From NCBI RefSeq assembly GCF_031344075.1, contig NZ_JAVJAN010000027.1, forward strand, positions 1 through 55,632: a stretch of DNA of 55,632 bases, given 5' to 3'. Of this stretch, positions 44,751 through 53,556 are shown piece after piece. Each line of letters opens with the position of its first letter. Within the stretch, counting starts at the first letter, position 1. Source of the stretch: Clostridium aquiflavi (GTDB lineage Bacteria > Bacillota > Clostridia > Clostridiales > Clostridiaceae). The notes under the pieces were generated by a model. It worked only from the letters and a program-made list of their open reading frames with translations, searched no databases and had not been told where the DNA came from. The position numbers and the translations under genes were made by a program.

Positions 44751-44785
44751 CTGTTTAAGCAGATTATTGATATGTGCATAAGCAA
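44751..44785 (+). repeat. Foldback repeat, left-arm fragment before a start codon
   Basis: CTGTTTAAGCAGATTATTGA then TATGTGCATAAGCAA matches the left arm of the family. It ends immediately before the AAGGAGGGG ribosome binding site of the next gene. Confidence 0.6.
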
Positions 44786-44800
44786 TTAAGGAGGGGAAGT

Positions 44801-45496
44801 GTGAGTAAAAAATTTAAAGTAAGAGATTATGCCATTATTATAACTGTATTATTTGCTATTAGTTTAATAATAAATATTTTTAGCTATGTTAATATAAGAG
44901 ATTATAAATATAGAATTAGTAGGGAATCTCAACTTAATATCGAAGATATAAGACAAAGAAATGAAAGCAACATGGACATTCTTAATATGAGCATAGATCA
45001 AGGGTGCATAAAAAATGAAGAATTATTAAAGCTCTATAAGAATTATGAAATTATTGCAAATGATACAATAGAATTATGGGAACAGTATGGGGAATATAAA
45101 GCAAACAGTTTTTCAATATTTTCTAAAAAAATAGAAACTAAAAAAATAATACAAAATGATGTACATGGCAGAATAAAAGAATATATGTTTATTGTATTAA
45201 ATGAAGCTATGAAAAATAGAGAATCTGGTTTAATATTAAATGAAAATTATTTGGATGATTTTGTTGTTATGAATGAGTTAGCAGAAAAAATATATCATTA
45301 TTTTGAAGAGTTTAATTCTACAAAATTATCAAATTTTACTGGAGTAGATAGAGAAAAGAAAAGTATTAGAAATAATTATTGGATTGATATGTTACAAGGG
45401 ATATATGACATTAGTGATGAGTATTCGAATATTCAATTGAGTGTAAGTAATATTGAAAATGTTAATAATATAGATATTATTAACGAAGGTAAATAA
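44801..45496 (+). CDS. Membrane-anchored protein of unknown function
   Basis: 231 residues with one N-terminal membrane segment (about 10-30, IIITVLFAISLIINIFSYV) and a charged, helical extracytoplasmic or cytoplasmic remainder. I recognise no family. The start is GTG at 44801, five bases after AAGGAGGGG. The in-frame upstream codons overlap a foldback-repeat fragment and are unlikely to be translated. It lies 75 bases after the MoxR/VWA cassette on the same strand and may belong to it, although the repeat fragment between them makes this uncertain. Confidence 0.7.
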   Translation: MSKKFKVRDYAIIITVLFAISLIINIFSYVNIRDYKYRISRESQLNIEDIRQRNESNMDILNMSIDQGCIKNEELLKLYKNYEIIANDTIELWEQYGEYKANSFSIFSKKIETKKIIQNDVHGRIKEYMFIVLNEAMKNRESGLILNENYLDDFVVMNELAEKIYHYFEEFNSTKLSNFTGVDREKKSIRNNYWIDMLQGIYDISDEYSNIQLSVSNIENVNNIDIINEGK

Positions 45497-45497
45497 A

Positions 45498-45534
45498 AAA
45501 ATACAACTACTTAATTTAAGTAGTTGTATTGTAT
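45498..45534. terminator. Terminator between convergent genes
   Basis: ATACAACTACTTA-ATTT-AAGTAGTTGTAT. The A-run on its left gives the stronger T-run for the minus-strand gene. Confidence 0.75.
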
Positions 45535-45537
45535 ATA

Positions 45538-45867
45538 TTAGTGACATCCACTACATGAACCACCACAGCCTCCAGCAGGAGCTATAACTGGTTTTAAGGT
45601 AAGACCTCTACCTTCATTTTCATTAGTAGAAAGTATTATAAAGCCACCAAATTCTTCTATTAAAGTTTTTTCCATGATGAAAGATACATCATTTACTTTT
45701 TCTACAACATCAGTATCAGTAGCTTGAGATACTGAGATATTAAATATTGGACCGCTACAAGCAGCACCAGCAAAATTTATTCTAATATTAAAATCAGATA
45801 TGTTATTATCATCTAAAAAACCTTTGAATTCATTATAAGCTTCTTCGCTTATAGTAATGTTTTTCAT
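45538..45867 (-). CDS. IscA/HesB-like iron-sulfur protein
   Basis: A 109-residue protein of the A-type iron-sulfur carrier fold. ITISEEAYNEFKGFLDD starts the domain, GAACSGP holds the first Cys, and the C-terminal tail is GGCGGSCSGCH, with three cysteines instead of the usual CGC. Related HesB-like proteins in clostridia, some selenoproteins, have such glycine-rich tails. The ATG at 45867 follows TAGGTGAT; the GTG nine bases upstream lies inside that site. Its function, carrier or something else, is unproven. Confidence 0.8.
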   Translation of the reverse strand: MKNITISEEAYNEFKGFLDDNNISDFNIRINFAGAACSGPIFNISVSQATDTDVVEKVNDVSFIMEKTLIEEFGGFIILSTNENEGRGLTLKPVIAPAGGCGGSCSGCH

Positions 45868-46122
45868 ATAAATCACCTACTTAAATTAAAATGATTAACA
45901 AAAATGTTAATGAATTAAGTATATCATACAAGATACAAAATAAAAAGATTATAAATCATATAAAATATAGTTTGGAGGTATAAAGTATGATATAATTTAT
46001 CAGTAATTTATCTCTTTAAAGTATTAAGGTTAAAATTTATAATTTTAAGTATTAAAAGGGTTTATATTATTAATAATAATTTATATAATAAGTTTTATAT
46101 TAGTTTTAGAAGGGAAAAATTT

Positions 46123-46878
46123 ATGAAACCGTATAATAAAGATTTTATAGTAAAAGAAGTACAAGAATATAATTCTCTTATAAATGAGTATAGCCTTGGA
46201 CGTTATTGTATAAAAAAGAAAAGTAGTAAGGGAATAAAACTTCAAGGATATATGTATGAAAATACAGAAGAATATGATTTACCTATAATACAATTATTAA
46301 AAGATGATAAAAGCCTTATGCGTATTACGCCAAAAGAAATAGAAAGTTCTTATCAAGCAATAAAATTTGCTAAAGGTAAAGTAGGAATTGTAGGTCTTGG
46401 TCTTGGATACGTAGTAGATAAGATTGCAAAAAAAACTAAGGTAAATCAAGTTATAGTATATGAAATTAGTGAAGAAGTAATAGAAATGTATAAGAAAAAC
46501 TTTGGAGAAAATAAAAAAGTTAAAATTATACATGGAGATGCATTTAAAGCAAAACCAGAAAAATTCGATTTTTTCTATGTTGATATATATGAATATAAAT
46601 TGGAATTAAAAGTAGTAGAAGACTATAATACATTTAATAAATTACATGAAATAGAAGAGTATTCATTTTGGGGAATGGAACATTTTCTTTTAAGTTGTAA
46701 TTATGAAGAAGTTTTATGGGTATATATTCCAGAAAATTGGATTGAAATGAGTAAAAATTTATATGTATCTCTTGATACATCAGGATATATAAAGAACTAT
46801 AAACAATTAGAGGAAGATAAAGTAAGAGATGTACTTAAAGAATTTAAAAAAATTTTAAATAACGATATAGAAATATAA
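46123..46878 (+). CDS. SAM-dependent methyltransferase-like protein
   Basis: 251 residues with a class I Rossmann methyltransferase or spermidine-synthase-like core: VGIVGLGLGYVVDKIAKK (the SAM-site glycine loop), VIVYEISEEVIEMYKKNF (acidic residue after strand two), GDAFKA and FFYVDIYEY. The N-terminal ~85 residues are unassigned. GAAGGG precedes the ATG. No enzyme partner is adjacent, and the substrate is unknown. A terminator follows, then a long regulatory region. Confidence 0.78.
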   Translation: MKPYNKDFIVKEVQEYNSLINEYSLGRYCIKKKSSKGIKLQGYMYENTEEYDLPIIQLLKDDKSLMRITPKEIESSYQAIKFAKGKVGIVGLGLGYVVDKIAKKTKVNQVIVYEISEEVIEMYKKNFGENKKVKIIHGDAFKAKPEKFDFFYVDIYEYKLELKVVEDYNTFNKLHEIEEYSFWGMEHFLLSCNYEEVLWVYIPENWIEMSKNLYVSLDTSGYIKNYKQLEEDKVRDVLKEFKKILNNDIEI

Positions 46879-46907
46879 TTATTATAAAAATATATTTTAA
46901 TATCACA

Positions 46908-46966
46908 AAAAAATCTATGTATACTTCATTATTAAAAAGATATGAATTATACATAGGTTTTTTTAT
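46908..46966 (+). terminator. Terminator of the methyltransferase-like gene
   Basis: AAATCTATGTATA pairs with TATACATAGGTTT, followed by TTTTTATT. Confidence 0.85.
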
Positions 46967-47052
46967 TACTTTTATTTTTAAAAGTAAAGATAAAGTAAGA
47001 TTTATTTCTATAATTATCTTTATAATGAAATATTTTGTTGAATTATAAGGAA

Positions 47053-47058
47053 TATAAT
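47053..47058 (+). promoter_or_regulatory. Consensus -10 of the riboswitch transcript
   Basis: TATAAT about 35 bases upstream of the aptamer; no good -35 at the normal distance. Confidence 0.4.
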
Positions 47059-47087
47059 GTTATCATATTTAGTGTTTAACAAAATAT

Positions 47088-47178
47088 GAATGATAATAGC
47101 ACACTTATTGAAAAATAAGGTCGCAAAGCTTATGAGTCTAAGGAAAATTTATTTTCTATGATCGTCAGGTTGCCAAAA
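47088..47178 (+). promoter_or_regulatory. Cyclic-di-GMP class I riboswitch (GEMM-I)
   Basis: It contains the conserved elements in order: GCACAC, a stem with GAAA tetraloop (CTTATT-GAAA-AATAAG), GTCGCAAAGC, GAGTCTAAGG, and the closing CAGGTTGCCAAAAT. GCCAAAAT at the 3' end (47172-47179) can also pair with ATTTTGGT (47209-47216), which is the left base of the terminator stem, giving a simple on/off switch. It sits upstream of the acyltransferase and chemoreceptor genes. Such riboswitches commonly terminate when c-di-GMP is bound; the sign here is an inference. Confidence 0.88.
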
Positions 47179-47214
47179 TACAGTTAATTTACAATTGTAT
47201 AATTTAAAATTTTG

Positions 47215-47244
47215 GTGTCTATGAATTCATAGATACTTTTTTAT
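47215..47244 (+). terminator. Expression-platform terminator of the c-di-GMP riboswitch
   Basis: GTGTCTATG-AATT-CATAGATAC (one G.T pair) followed by TTTTTT. Confidence 0.85.
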
Positions 47245-47270
47245 TATTTAGGAATTCATATTATGCACCA

Positions 47271-47345
47271 TTATTTCTGCACTACGTTTGAAAAGAGTAC
47301 ATAGCTAAAAAGTCGGCGTTCCACAGTCTCTTAGCGACTTTTTTG
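47271..47345 (+). promoter_or_regulatory. Conserved leader motif with terminator hairpin (copy B)
   Basis: 47278-47311 repeats the motif at 1409-1442. Here it runs into a clear terminator-like hairpin, AAAAGTCG (47308-47315) with CGACTTTT (47335-47342), then TTTGTTTT. Transcripts that pass the c-di-GMP terminator would meet this second one. The rest of the 680-base gap 46879-47558 has nothing further recognised beyond a G-rich run at 47486 and the ribosome binding site. Confidence 0.5.
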
Positions 47346-47558
47346 TTTTAGTAGATTAAAGTGTTAGCAACTTAAAATTAATATACATTGAAAGGTAATT
47401 TAATGAATGCAAAAGAAAAAATGGATGATTAACTTTTAAGAATACGTTTTATATAAAAATACAAAAGAAAACTAATAATTTTACAGGGGGGGTGTATTTA
47501 AAGAGTTTTTTGTTATTACAAATAAGAAAATCATTTTAAGGGTAAGGAGAAAATACTT

Positions 47559-48293
47559 ATGAAGAAAATAGATGAACTATTACAACAGATAGAAGATATT
47601 ATTCAATATGGAATAGATAAAGATGGAATGATAAAAATTTTTAAAATTTTAAATTGTTCTATTCCATTTGAAATATTAGATGAAATTAAATTATATGGAG
47701 ATTATTTACCTAAAGTTGCGGAAAATGGAATATCGGAGGAGAAAAGATATTTACATTTTTTATGGGATGTATTGGACAAGTCACCCATGTGTCTTATAGC
47801 TAATTTTGCAATTCCTTATAGAAGGATTTTAGCTAAAAAATTATTTAAATCTTGTGGAGAAAATTTTATAGCTGAAGAAAATGTTAGATTTAATGTACCA
47901 GATAATATTGAATTTGGTGATGATGTATTTATTAATAGAGGAACTTTTATAGATTCAAAAGGAGGAATTAAAGTTGGAAATTTTGTTGGCATAGGTGAGG
48001 GGGTAACTATACTTACTCATTCTCATAAAGAAGATAATCATTCTTTTAGAGAATATAGCGAGGTAGTAATAGAAGATTATGCAAAAATATATTCTAATTC
48101 AACAATACTTCCAGGAGTAAAAATAAAAACAAAAGGAATAGTTGCAGCGTGTTCTTTAGTTAATAAAGATGTAGGAGAAAATGTGTTAGTTGCAGGAGTT
48201 CCAGCAAAAGAATTTAGAAAAAGAAATACTTTTAATAAAGATAAAAATGAATTAAATCATGTATGGCTTCACAATAAAAGCTTTCAAAAATAA
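47559..48293 (+). CDS. Hexapeptide-repeat acyltransferase
   Basis: A 244-residue left-handed beta-helix acetyltransferase of the maltose O-acetyltransferase/NodL group. The C-terminal half carries the repeats and active site: GDDVFINRGTFIDSKGGI, VGIGEGVTILTHSHKEDN with the catalytic His, and CSLVNKDVGENVLVAGVPAKEFRKR. The N-terminal ~100 residues are helical and unassigned. TAAGGAGA precedes the ATG. It lies downstream of the c-di-GMP riboswitch and 58 bases upstream of the chemoreceptor, probably as one transcript. An acetyl group placed on a surface sugar is a reasonable guess. Confidence 0.85.
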   Translation: MKKIDELLQQIEDIIQYGIDKDGMIKIFKILNCSIPFEILDEIKLYGDYLPKVAENGISEEKRYLHFLWDVLDKSPMCLIANFAIPYRRILAKKLFKSCGENFIAEENVRFNVPDNIEFGDDVFINRGTFIDSKGGIKVGNFVGIGEGVTILTHSHKEDNHSFREYSEVVIEDYAKIYSNSTILPGVKIKTKGIVAACSLVNKDVGENVLVAGVPAKEFRKRNTFNKDKNELNHVWLHNKSFQK

Positions 48294-48351
48294 ATAGTGA
48301 TTTTTGAATCAAATGCTACATTTTAAAATAGATATTATTAGGAGGGTAATC

Positions 48352-50454
48352 ATGAAGAAAAATATTAATCTTGATTTTAAGAAAACATCTGTAAAATCTA
48401 AATTAATGTTAATAATCATACCAATAGTTGCTGTTGGATTATTATTACTAACATCAATAACATATGGTTCTGCAAAAAATATGATAGAAAAAGAATTAGT
48501 TAATCTTATGTCAGAAAGGGAAGCAGAGGCTGTAAATAATATTGACACTTGGTTGAATTCAAGACTTTCAGAAGTAAAGGAAGTAGCTCAAAGTCCTATA
48601 TTAGAGCGTGTTTTAGAGATTAATCCAGACTTGAACTTAGAAAATAATGATGAATCTATAGCTCTTATAGACCAGTTGAATTTATCACGTTGGACTTTTG
48701 TTAATAATACATATCCTAATGAATATGCAGCCTTACATATTTTAAATGGAATTTCAGTGAATGAATGGAAAAGTATAGAGAATTCAAATAAGCTTTTTGC
48801 AAGATATTATAATGTAAATGCAGATGAGTGTAAAACTTCTCCGTGGGCTAAAGCGGCTTTAGAAGAAAGTTTTAAAAAGTTTTCTGATAATAATGGTCCT
48901 TATGATATAATTTTAAATCCTACATATTCTGAAGCATATAAGAGAAATGTTGTTATGATGATTGCTTGGAAGAAGGATGAAATGGGAGAGGCTAAAATAG
49001 GGGCAGCATCTAGCTTAGCTATAGAAGTAGTAGAAAATAAAGTAAAAGAATTAAAATATGGGAAAAAAGGATATGGAATGTTAATAGCAGATAATGGGAC
49101 ATTTATATCACATCCAAATCAAGAATACGTTATGAAAGAAAATATAAATACACTAGAAGATAAGGAAATGCTAAAGTTATCATCTGCTATAAAATCACAA
49201 GATAAAGGTATAATTAAATTGGGTATGGGTACTGGAAAGAAGCTAGCATTTTATCATAAAGTACCTGTAACTAATTGGATGGTAGTGAATGTAGTATATG
49301 AAAGTGAACTTTTCTCAATTTGTACTAAACTATTAATATTAATGCTAATAATAGCAATATTAATTATAATAGCAGTTATTTTAACAATATATAAGTTTTC
49401 AACTAATATGCTTAAACCATTAACAAATATAAGTATATTTGCTGATGAAGTAGCAGCTGGTAATTTAAGTGCAAATATAAATATTAATTCAGATGATGAA
49501 TTTGGAAAAGTTGCTAAAGCATTAAATAATACAGCTCAATATTTAAAAATTTATATTTCTGAAATAGATGAAGTACTAGGAAGTATTTCTAATGGAAACA
49601 TTAATGTAAATGTAGAAGGTGAATATAAAGGTGATTTTGTAGGTATAAAAGAATCTTTAATAAAAATAGTATCATCATTAAATAATACATTTACTCAAAT
49701 AAGAGAAGCAACACAACAAGTTTCTAGTGGATCTCAGGAGGTAGCTTCAGTAGCTCAAGTATTAGCACAAGGAGCATCTGATCAAGCAAGTTCAATAGAT
49801 GAATTAACAGCATCAATTGGGGATATTAATGAACAATTAAAAGGTACAGCTAAGCATGCAAATGGAACTAATGAAATTGTAAATCAATTAGTTACATATA
49901 TTGAAGATAGTAACAAACAAATGGAAGATATGTTAAGTGCTATGAGCAATATTGATGTTTCATCTAAAAATATACAAAATATAATAAAAACAATAGCTGA
50001 TATAGCTGAACAAACTAATCTATTAGCTTTAAATGCAGCAATAGAAGCAGCAAGAGCAGGGGAAGCTGGTAAAGGATTTGCAGTTGTTGCAGATGAAGTA
50101 AGAATGCTAGCAGAACAAAGCTCACAAGCAGTTAAGAGAACAACAGAACTTATTAAGAACTCAATAGAATCTGTAAATGAAGGTAAAGTAATAGCAGATA
50201 ATACAGCAAGCTCATTAAAAGAAGTTGTAGAACACACTAAAGGAGCAACTGAATTAGTTGTTAATATAGTTAATTTAGCAGAAGAACAATCAGAATCTCT
50301 TAATAAGATAAATGAAAGAATAGAAGATATAGCTAATGTAATTCAATCTAATTCATCAATAGCAGAAGAAAGTACGGCTGCTAGTGAAGAATTAACAGCA
50401 CAAGCAGAAAGCTTAGATTACATGGTTGCACAATTTGAATTAAAAGAAGATTAG
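48352..50454 (+). CDS. Methyl-accepting chemotaxis protein under c-di-GMP control
   Basis: A 700-residue membrane chemoreceptor: TM1 near 20-42, a large outside sensor domain (about 45-320) with Cache-like KKGYGMLIADNGTFISHPNQ, TM2 near 328-350, HAMP and an additional linker (EVLGSISNGNINVNVEGEYKG), then the signalling domain with intact tip EAGKGFAVVADEVRMLAEQ. AGGAGGG precedes the ATG at 48352; the longer in-frame start has no such site. With the acyltransferase gene it probably forms an operon read through from the riboswitch region. Ligand unknown. Confidence 0.92.
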   Translation: MKKNINLDFKKTSVKSKLMLIIIPIVAVGLLLLTSITYGSAKNMIEKELVNLMSEREAEAVNNIDTWLNSRLSEVKEVAQSPILERVLEINPDLNLENNDESIALIDQLNLSRWTFVNNTYPNEYAALHILNGISVNEWKSIENSNKLFARYYNVNADECKTSPWAKAALEESFKKFSDNNGPYDIILNPTYSEAYKRNVVMMIAWKKDEMGEAKIGAASSLAIEVVENKVKELKYGKKGYGMLIADNGTFISHPNQEYVMKENINTLEDKEMLKLSSAIKSQDKGIIKLGMGTGKKLAFYHKVPVTNWMVVNVVYESELFSICTKLLILMLIIAILIIIAVILTIYKFSTNMLKPLTNISIFADEVAAGNLSANININSDDEFGKVAKALNNTAQYLKIYISEIDEVLGSISNGNINVNVEGEYKGDFVGIKESLIKIVSSLNNTFTQIREATQQVSSGSQEVASVAQVLAQGASDQASSIDELTASIGDINEQLKGTAKHANGTNEIVNQLVTYIEDSNKQMEDMLSAMSNIDVSSKNIQNIIKTIADIAEQTNLLALNAAIEAARAGEAGKGFAVVADEVRMLAEQSSQAVKRTTELIKNSIESVNEGKVIADNTASSLKEVVEHTKGATELVVNIVNLAEEQSESLNKINERIEDIANVIQSNSSIAEESTAASEELTAQAESLDYMVAQFELKED

Positions 50455-50455
50455 T

Positions 50456-50686
50456 ATATTCTGTGTTTTAAGATAATGAGTTGATATTATAGTATAAAGC
50501 TCGTGGACTAAGGAATTTACTTTAAGAACTCTAAAAATAAAGCTTAGTCTAATTAATGCATGTTCCCAATGAAACATTGGGACAAGCAATTAATTCAACA
50601 AATCTTTATTAAGAATTCTAAAAAGCAAATTCCAATGCCACTACGCTAATATACTATAATATTACCTCTGTTAAAACACAGAATAT
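50456..50686. repeat. Foldback repeat, divergent subfamily, complete copy
   Basis: 231 bp with 16-bp perfect ends (ATATTCTGTGTTTTAA and its complement), imperfect arms, and a perfect central hairpin TCCCAAT-GAAAC-ATTGGGA (50564-50582). It has the same architecture as 7022-7238 but different arm sequence, e.g. GTTGATATTATAGTATAAAG. Confidence 0.8.
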
Positions 50687-50701
50687 TTTTGTTTATGAAA
50701 T

Positions 50702-50776
50702 TAGCAAAGTATAGTCCAATTTTAGCTTGCTCTCAATATAAAATTGAGACAAGAGGTAAATGTGGTTATTAACAAA
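50702..50776. repeat. Foldback repeat, central fragment
   Basis: It contains TTTTAGCTTGCTCTCAATAT onward with the central stem TCTCAAT/ATTGAGA (50731-50737 and 50743-50749), but the arms are lost. It follows the copy at 50456 directly, so two elements lie side by side in the gap 50455-50910. Confidence 0.7.
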
Positions 50777-50817
50777 GAAATTCAACGTTGCTGAGTAAGT
50801 TGGAAAAGGCAAATATA

Positions 50818-50867
50818 AAAAAATAGTATCCAGAAGAAGTTATATTCTCAGGATACTATTTTTTTTA
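50818..50867. terminator. Bidirectional terminator at the leuS 3' end
   Basis: AAAAAATAGTATCC pairs with GGATACTATTTTTT, with T-runs on both sides. Confidence 0.88.
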
Positions 50868-50910
50868 TTGAAATTATATAATTCTAAAAAGAAGGATATA
50901 ATTAAATTTT

Positions 50911-53361
50911 CTATTTTACAACTATATTAACAAGTCTGCCTTTTATAACAATTACTTTTATTATATTTTTACCTTCAGTAGTTGCTTTTATAGTTTCGTT
51001 TTCTAATGAAGCTTTCTTTATGCCTTCTTCATCTAAGTTTGATGGTATCATAATTTTAGCTTTTATTTTACCATTAACTTGAATAGCTATTTCAACTTCA
51101 TCTTTAATTAAAGCAGCTGGATTAAATTCAGGCCATTTTTCATTAAATATAGTTGAGTTATGACCTAATAAGTTCCAATGTTCTTCAGTAAAGTGAGGGG
51201 CAAATGGTGCTAATAATTTTAAGAAATCTACTACAGTTTCTTTTAAGAATGTAGGATTTTTAGTATCAGCTTGAATATATTTATGAAGAGCATTTGTAAA
51301 TTCCATAAGTCTTGCTATTGCAGTATTAAATTGCATTTTTTCTGCATCTTCACTAACACCTTTAATAGCTGTATGTCTCCAGAAGTTTAAGTCTTTTTCT
51401 TCAGAATCCATAGTAGTCTTAATATTTTCTGAAGCATTAATGATATCTCTGCATGATTCTAAAGTTCTTTCAATTCTATCTACAAATCTAGCAACAGATT
51501 TAACTCCATCATCACTCCATGCGCCACCTTCAACATATGCGAAACCGAACATTAAATACATTCTAAATACATCAGCACCAAATTCTTTAATATAGTCATC
51601 TGGAGAGATTGTATTTCCTTTTGATTTACTCATTTTTAATCCGTCTGGTCCTAAGATTAATCCTTGGTGAGTTAAGCTTAAGAATGGTTCATCAAATTTT
51701 AAGTATCCCATATCTCTCAATGCTTTAGTTATAAATCTTGCATATAATAAATGCATACAAGCATGCTCTGGTCCACCAACATATTTATCTACAGGTAACA
51801 TTTTATTTATTAATTCAGGATCAAAAGGTGCATCAGTATTTTTGTTATCAGGGTATCTTAAATAATACCAAGAAGAACATACAAATGTATCTAAAGTATC
51901 CGCTTCTCTTTTTGCAGGTTTACCACAGTGAGGACAAGTAGTATTTATAAATTCTTCACATTTTCCAAGTGGTGATTTACCATCTGGAGTAAACTCAACA
52001 TTATAAGGAAGTTCTACTGGTAAGTCTTTTTCAGGAACTGGAACTATTCCGCATTCATCACAGTATATAACTGGAATAGGAGCTCCCCAGTATCTTTGTC
52101 TTGAAACTAACCAATCTCTTAATCTGAAGTTAACCTTCATTTGTCCTAATTCATCTTTTTCAAGTTCACTAACAATAGCTTTTTTAGCTTCATCTGTAGT
52201 TAAACCATCAAATTTTCCTGAATTAACAAGTATTCCATGCTCACAGAATGGAAGTTCTGGTTCATCACCTTGTTTATTAGTAATAACTCTTTCTATTGGT
52301 AAATTAAATTTACTTGCAAATGCGAAATCTCTTTCGTCATGTGCTGGAACTGCCATAACACAACCAGTACCATATGTAGCTAATACATAGTCAGCAATCC
52401 ATACAGGAACTTCTTTTCCATTTATAGGGTTTATGGCGTATGAACCAGTAAATACACCAGTTTTTTCTTTTGATGATGATTGTCTTTCTATATCAGATTG
52501 TTTACTTGCATCTTCTTTATATGCTTCAACAGCGTCCTTATATTCTGGAAGAGTTAATTCGTTAACTAATTTATTTTCAGGTGCTAATACAACATAAGTT
52601 ACACCATTTAAAGTATCAACTCTTGTAGTAAATACATCAAACTTTAAGTCAGAATCCTTAACTTTAAATGTAACTTGTGCACCATATGATCTTCCAACCC
52701 AATGTTTTTGCATAGATTTAGTTTTTTCTGGCCAATCTAATCCATCTAATTTGTCTAATAATTCATCAGCATAATCAGTTATTTTGAAGAACCATTGAGT
52801 TAAATCTTTCTTTTTAACTTCAGAATCACATCTTTCACATAAGCCATCAACTACTTGCTCATTAGCTAAAACTGTATTACAAGATGGACACCAATTAACA
52901 GGTGCTTTTTTTCTGTAAGCTAATCCTTTTTCATAAAGTTTTAAGAATAACCATTGAGTCCATTTATAGTAATCAGGTGAACAAGTAACAACTTCATTTT
53001 CCCAATTAAACATAGCACCCATAGATTTTAATTGTTTTTCCATAGTTTCAATATTTTTAAATGTAGAATCTTTAGGATGTATACCTGTTTTTATTGCATA
53101 ATTTTCAGCAGGTAACCCAAAAGCATCGAAACCCATTGGTTGGAATACGTTATAACCTTGCATTCTTTTTAGTCTTGCCCATGAATCAGTTGGCCCATAG
53201 TTAAACCAGTGACCAGCATGTAATTGAGCTCCTGAGGGATAAGAGAACATTTCAAGTGTATAAAGTTTCTTATCTAAATTTTCTGGGTTAAATTTGTAAG
53301 TTTCATTTTCTTCCCAAATCTTTTGCCATTTTTCATCGATTTTAGTACTATAATTTTCCAT
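50911..53361 (-). CDS. leuS: Leucyl-tRNA synthetase
   Basis: A class Ia synthetase that charges tRNA-Leu; 816 residues, standard for bacteria. The HIGH motif is HAGH (48-51), and the KMSKS motif is intact in GLKMSKSKGN. An editing (CP1) domain with TYGTGCVMAVPAHDERD and a zinc-binding CxxC/CxxC segment (CPSC...CERC) are present. The start ATG at 53361 has AGGTT upstream; an in-frame extension to 53403 runs through a tandem heptamer repeat and is rejected. A T-box leader upstream makes expression respond to uncharged tRNA-Leu. Confidence 0.96.
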   Translation of the reverse strand: MENYSTKIDEKWQKIWEENETYKFNPENLDKKLYTLEMFSYPSGAQLHAGHWFNYGPTDSWARLKRMQGYNVFQPMGFDAFGLPAENYAIKTGIHPKDSTFKNIETMEKQLKSMGAMFNWENEVVTCSPDYYKWTQWLFLKLYEKGLAYRKKAPVNWCPSCNTVLANEQVVDGLCERCDSEVKKKDLTQWFFKITDYADELLDKLDGLDWPEKTKSMQKHWVGRSYGAQVTFKVKDSDLKFDVFTTRVDTLNGVTYVVLAPENKLVNELTLPEYKDAVEAYKEDASKQSDIERQSSSKEKTGVFTGSYAINPINGKEVPVWIADYVLATYGTGCVMAVPAHDERDFAFASKFNLPIERVITNKQGDEPELPFCEHGILVNSGKFDGLTTDEAKKAIVSELEKDELGQMKVNFRLRDWLVSRQRYWGAPIPVIYCDECGIVPVPEKDLPVELPYNVEFTPDGKSPLGKCEEFINTTCPHCGKPAKREADTLDTFVCSSWYYLRYPDNKNTDAPFDPELINKMLPVDKYVGGPEHACMHLLYARFITKALRDMGYLKFDEPFLSLTHQGLILGPDGLKMSKSKGNTISPDDYIKEFGADVFRMYLMFGFAYVEGGAWSDDGVKSVARFVDRIERTLESCRDIINASENIKTTMDSEEKDLNFWRHTAIKGVSEDAEKMQFNTAIARLMEFTNALHKYIQADTKNPTFLKETVVDFLKLLAPFAPHFTEEHWNLLGHNSTIFNEKWPEFNPAALIKDEVEIAIQVNGKIKAKIMIPSNLDEEGIKKASLENETIKATTEGKNIIKVIVIKGRLVNIVVK

Positions 53362-53379
53362 AATTAACCTCCAAAATAA

Positions 53380-53415
53380 CAATGGACAATGGACAATGGA
53401 CAATAGACAATGAAG
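53380..53415. repeat. Tandem heptamer repeat in the leuS leader
   Basis: Three perfect AATGGAC units followed by AATAGAC and AATGAAG, lying between the T-box terminator and the leuS ribosome binding site. Confidence 0.85.
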
Positions 53416-53517
53416 GATTATATTTCTTAAGAAATATGTACAATTAAAAAATTGTAAGCTTTCTCTTTCAATGTCAATTGTAGATTGTAAATTATCAATT
53501 GAATTAATTTATTGTAT

Positions 53518-53556
53518 AAAAAAAAGCTCTCATCTCTAAAATTAAGAGACGAAAGC
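53518..53556 (-). terminator. T-box terminator
   Basis: Minus strand GCTTTCGTCTCT pairs with AGAGATGAGAGC, followed by a run of eight T. Confidence 0.88.

Noticed and set aside
53362..53403. N-terminal extension of leuS from 53403
   Set aside because: The extra 14 codons run through the tandem heptamer and lack a ribosome binding site; the ATG at 53361 has one, and the conserved protein starts there.
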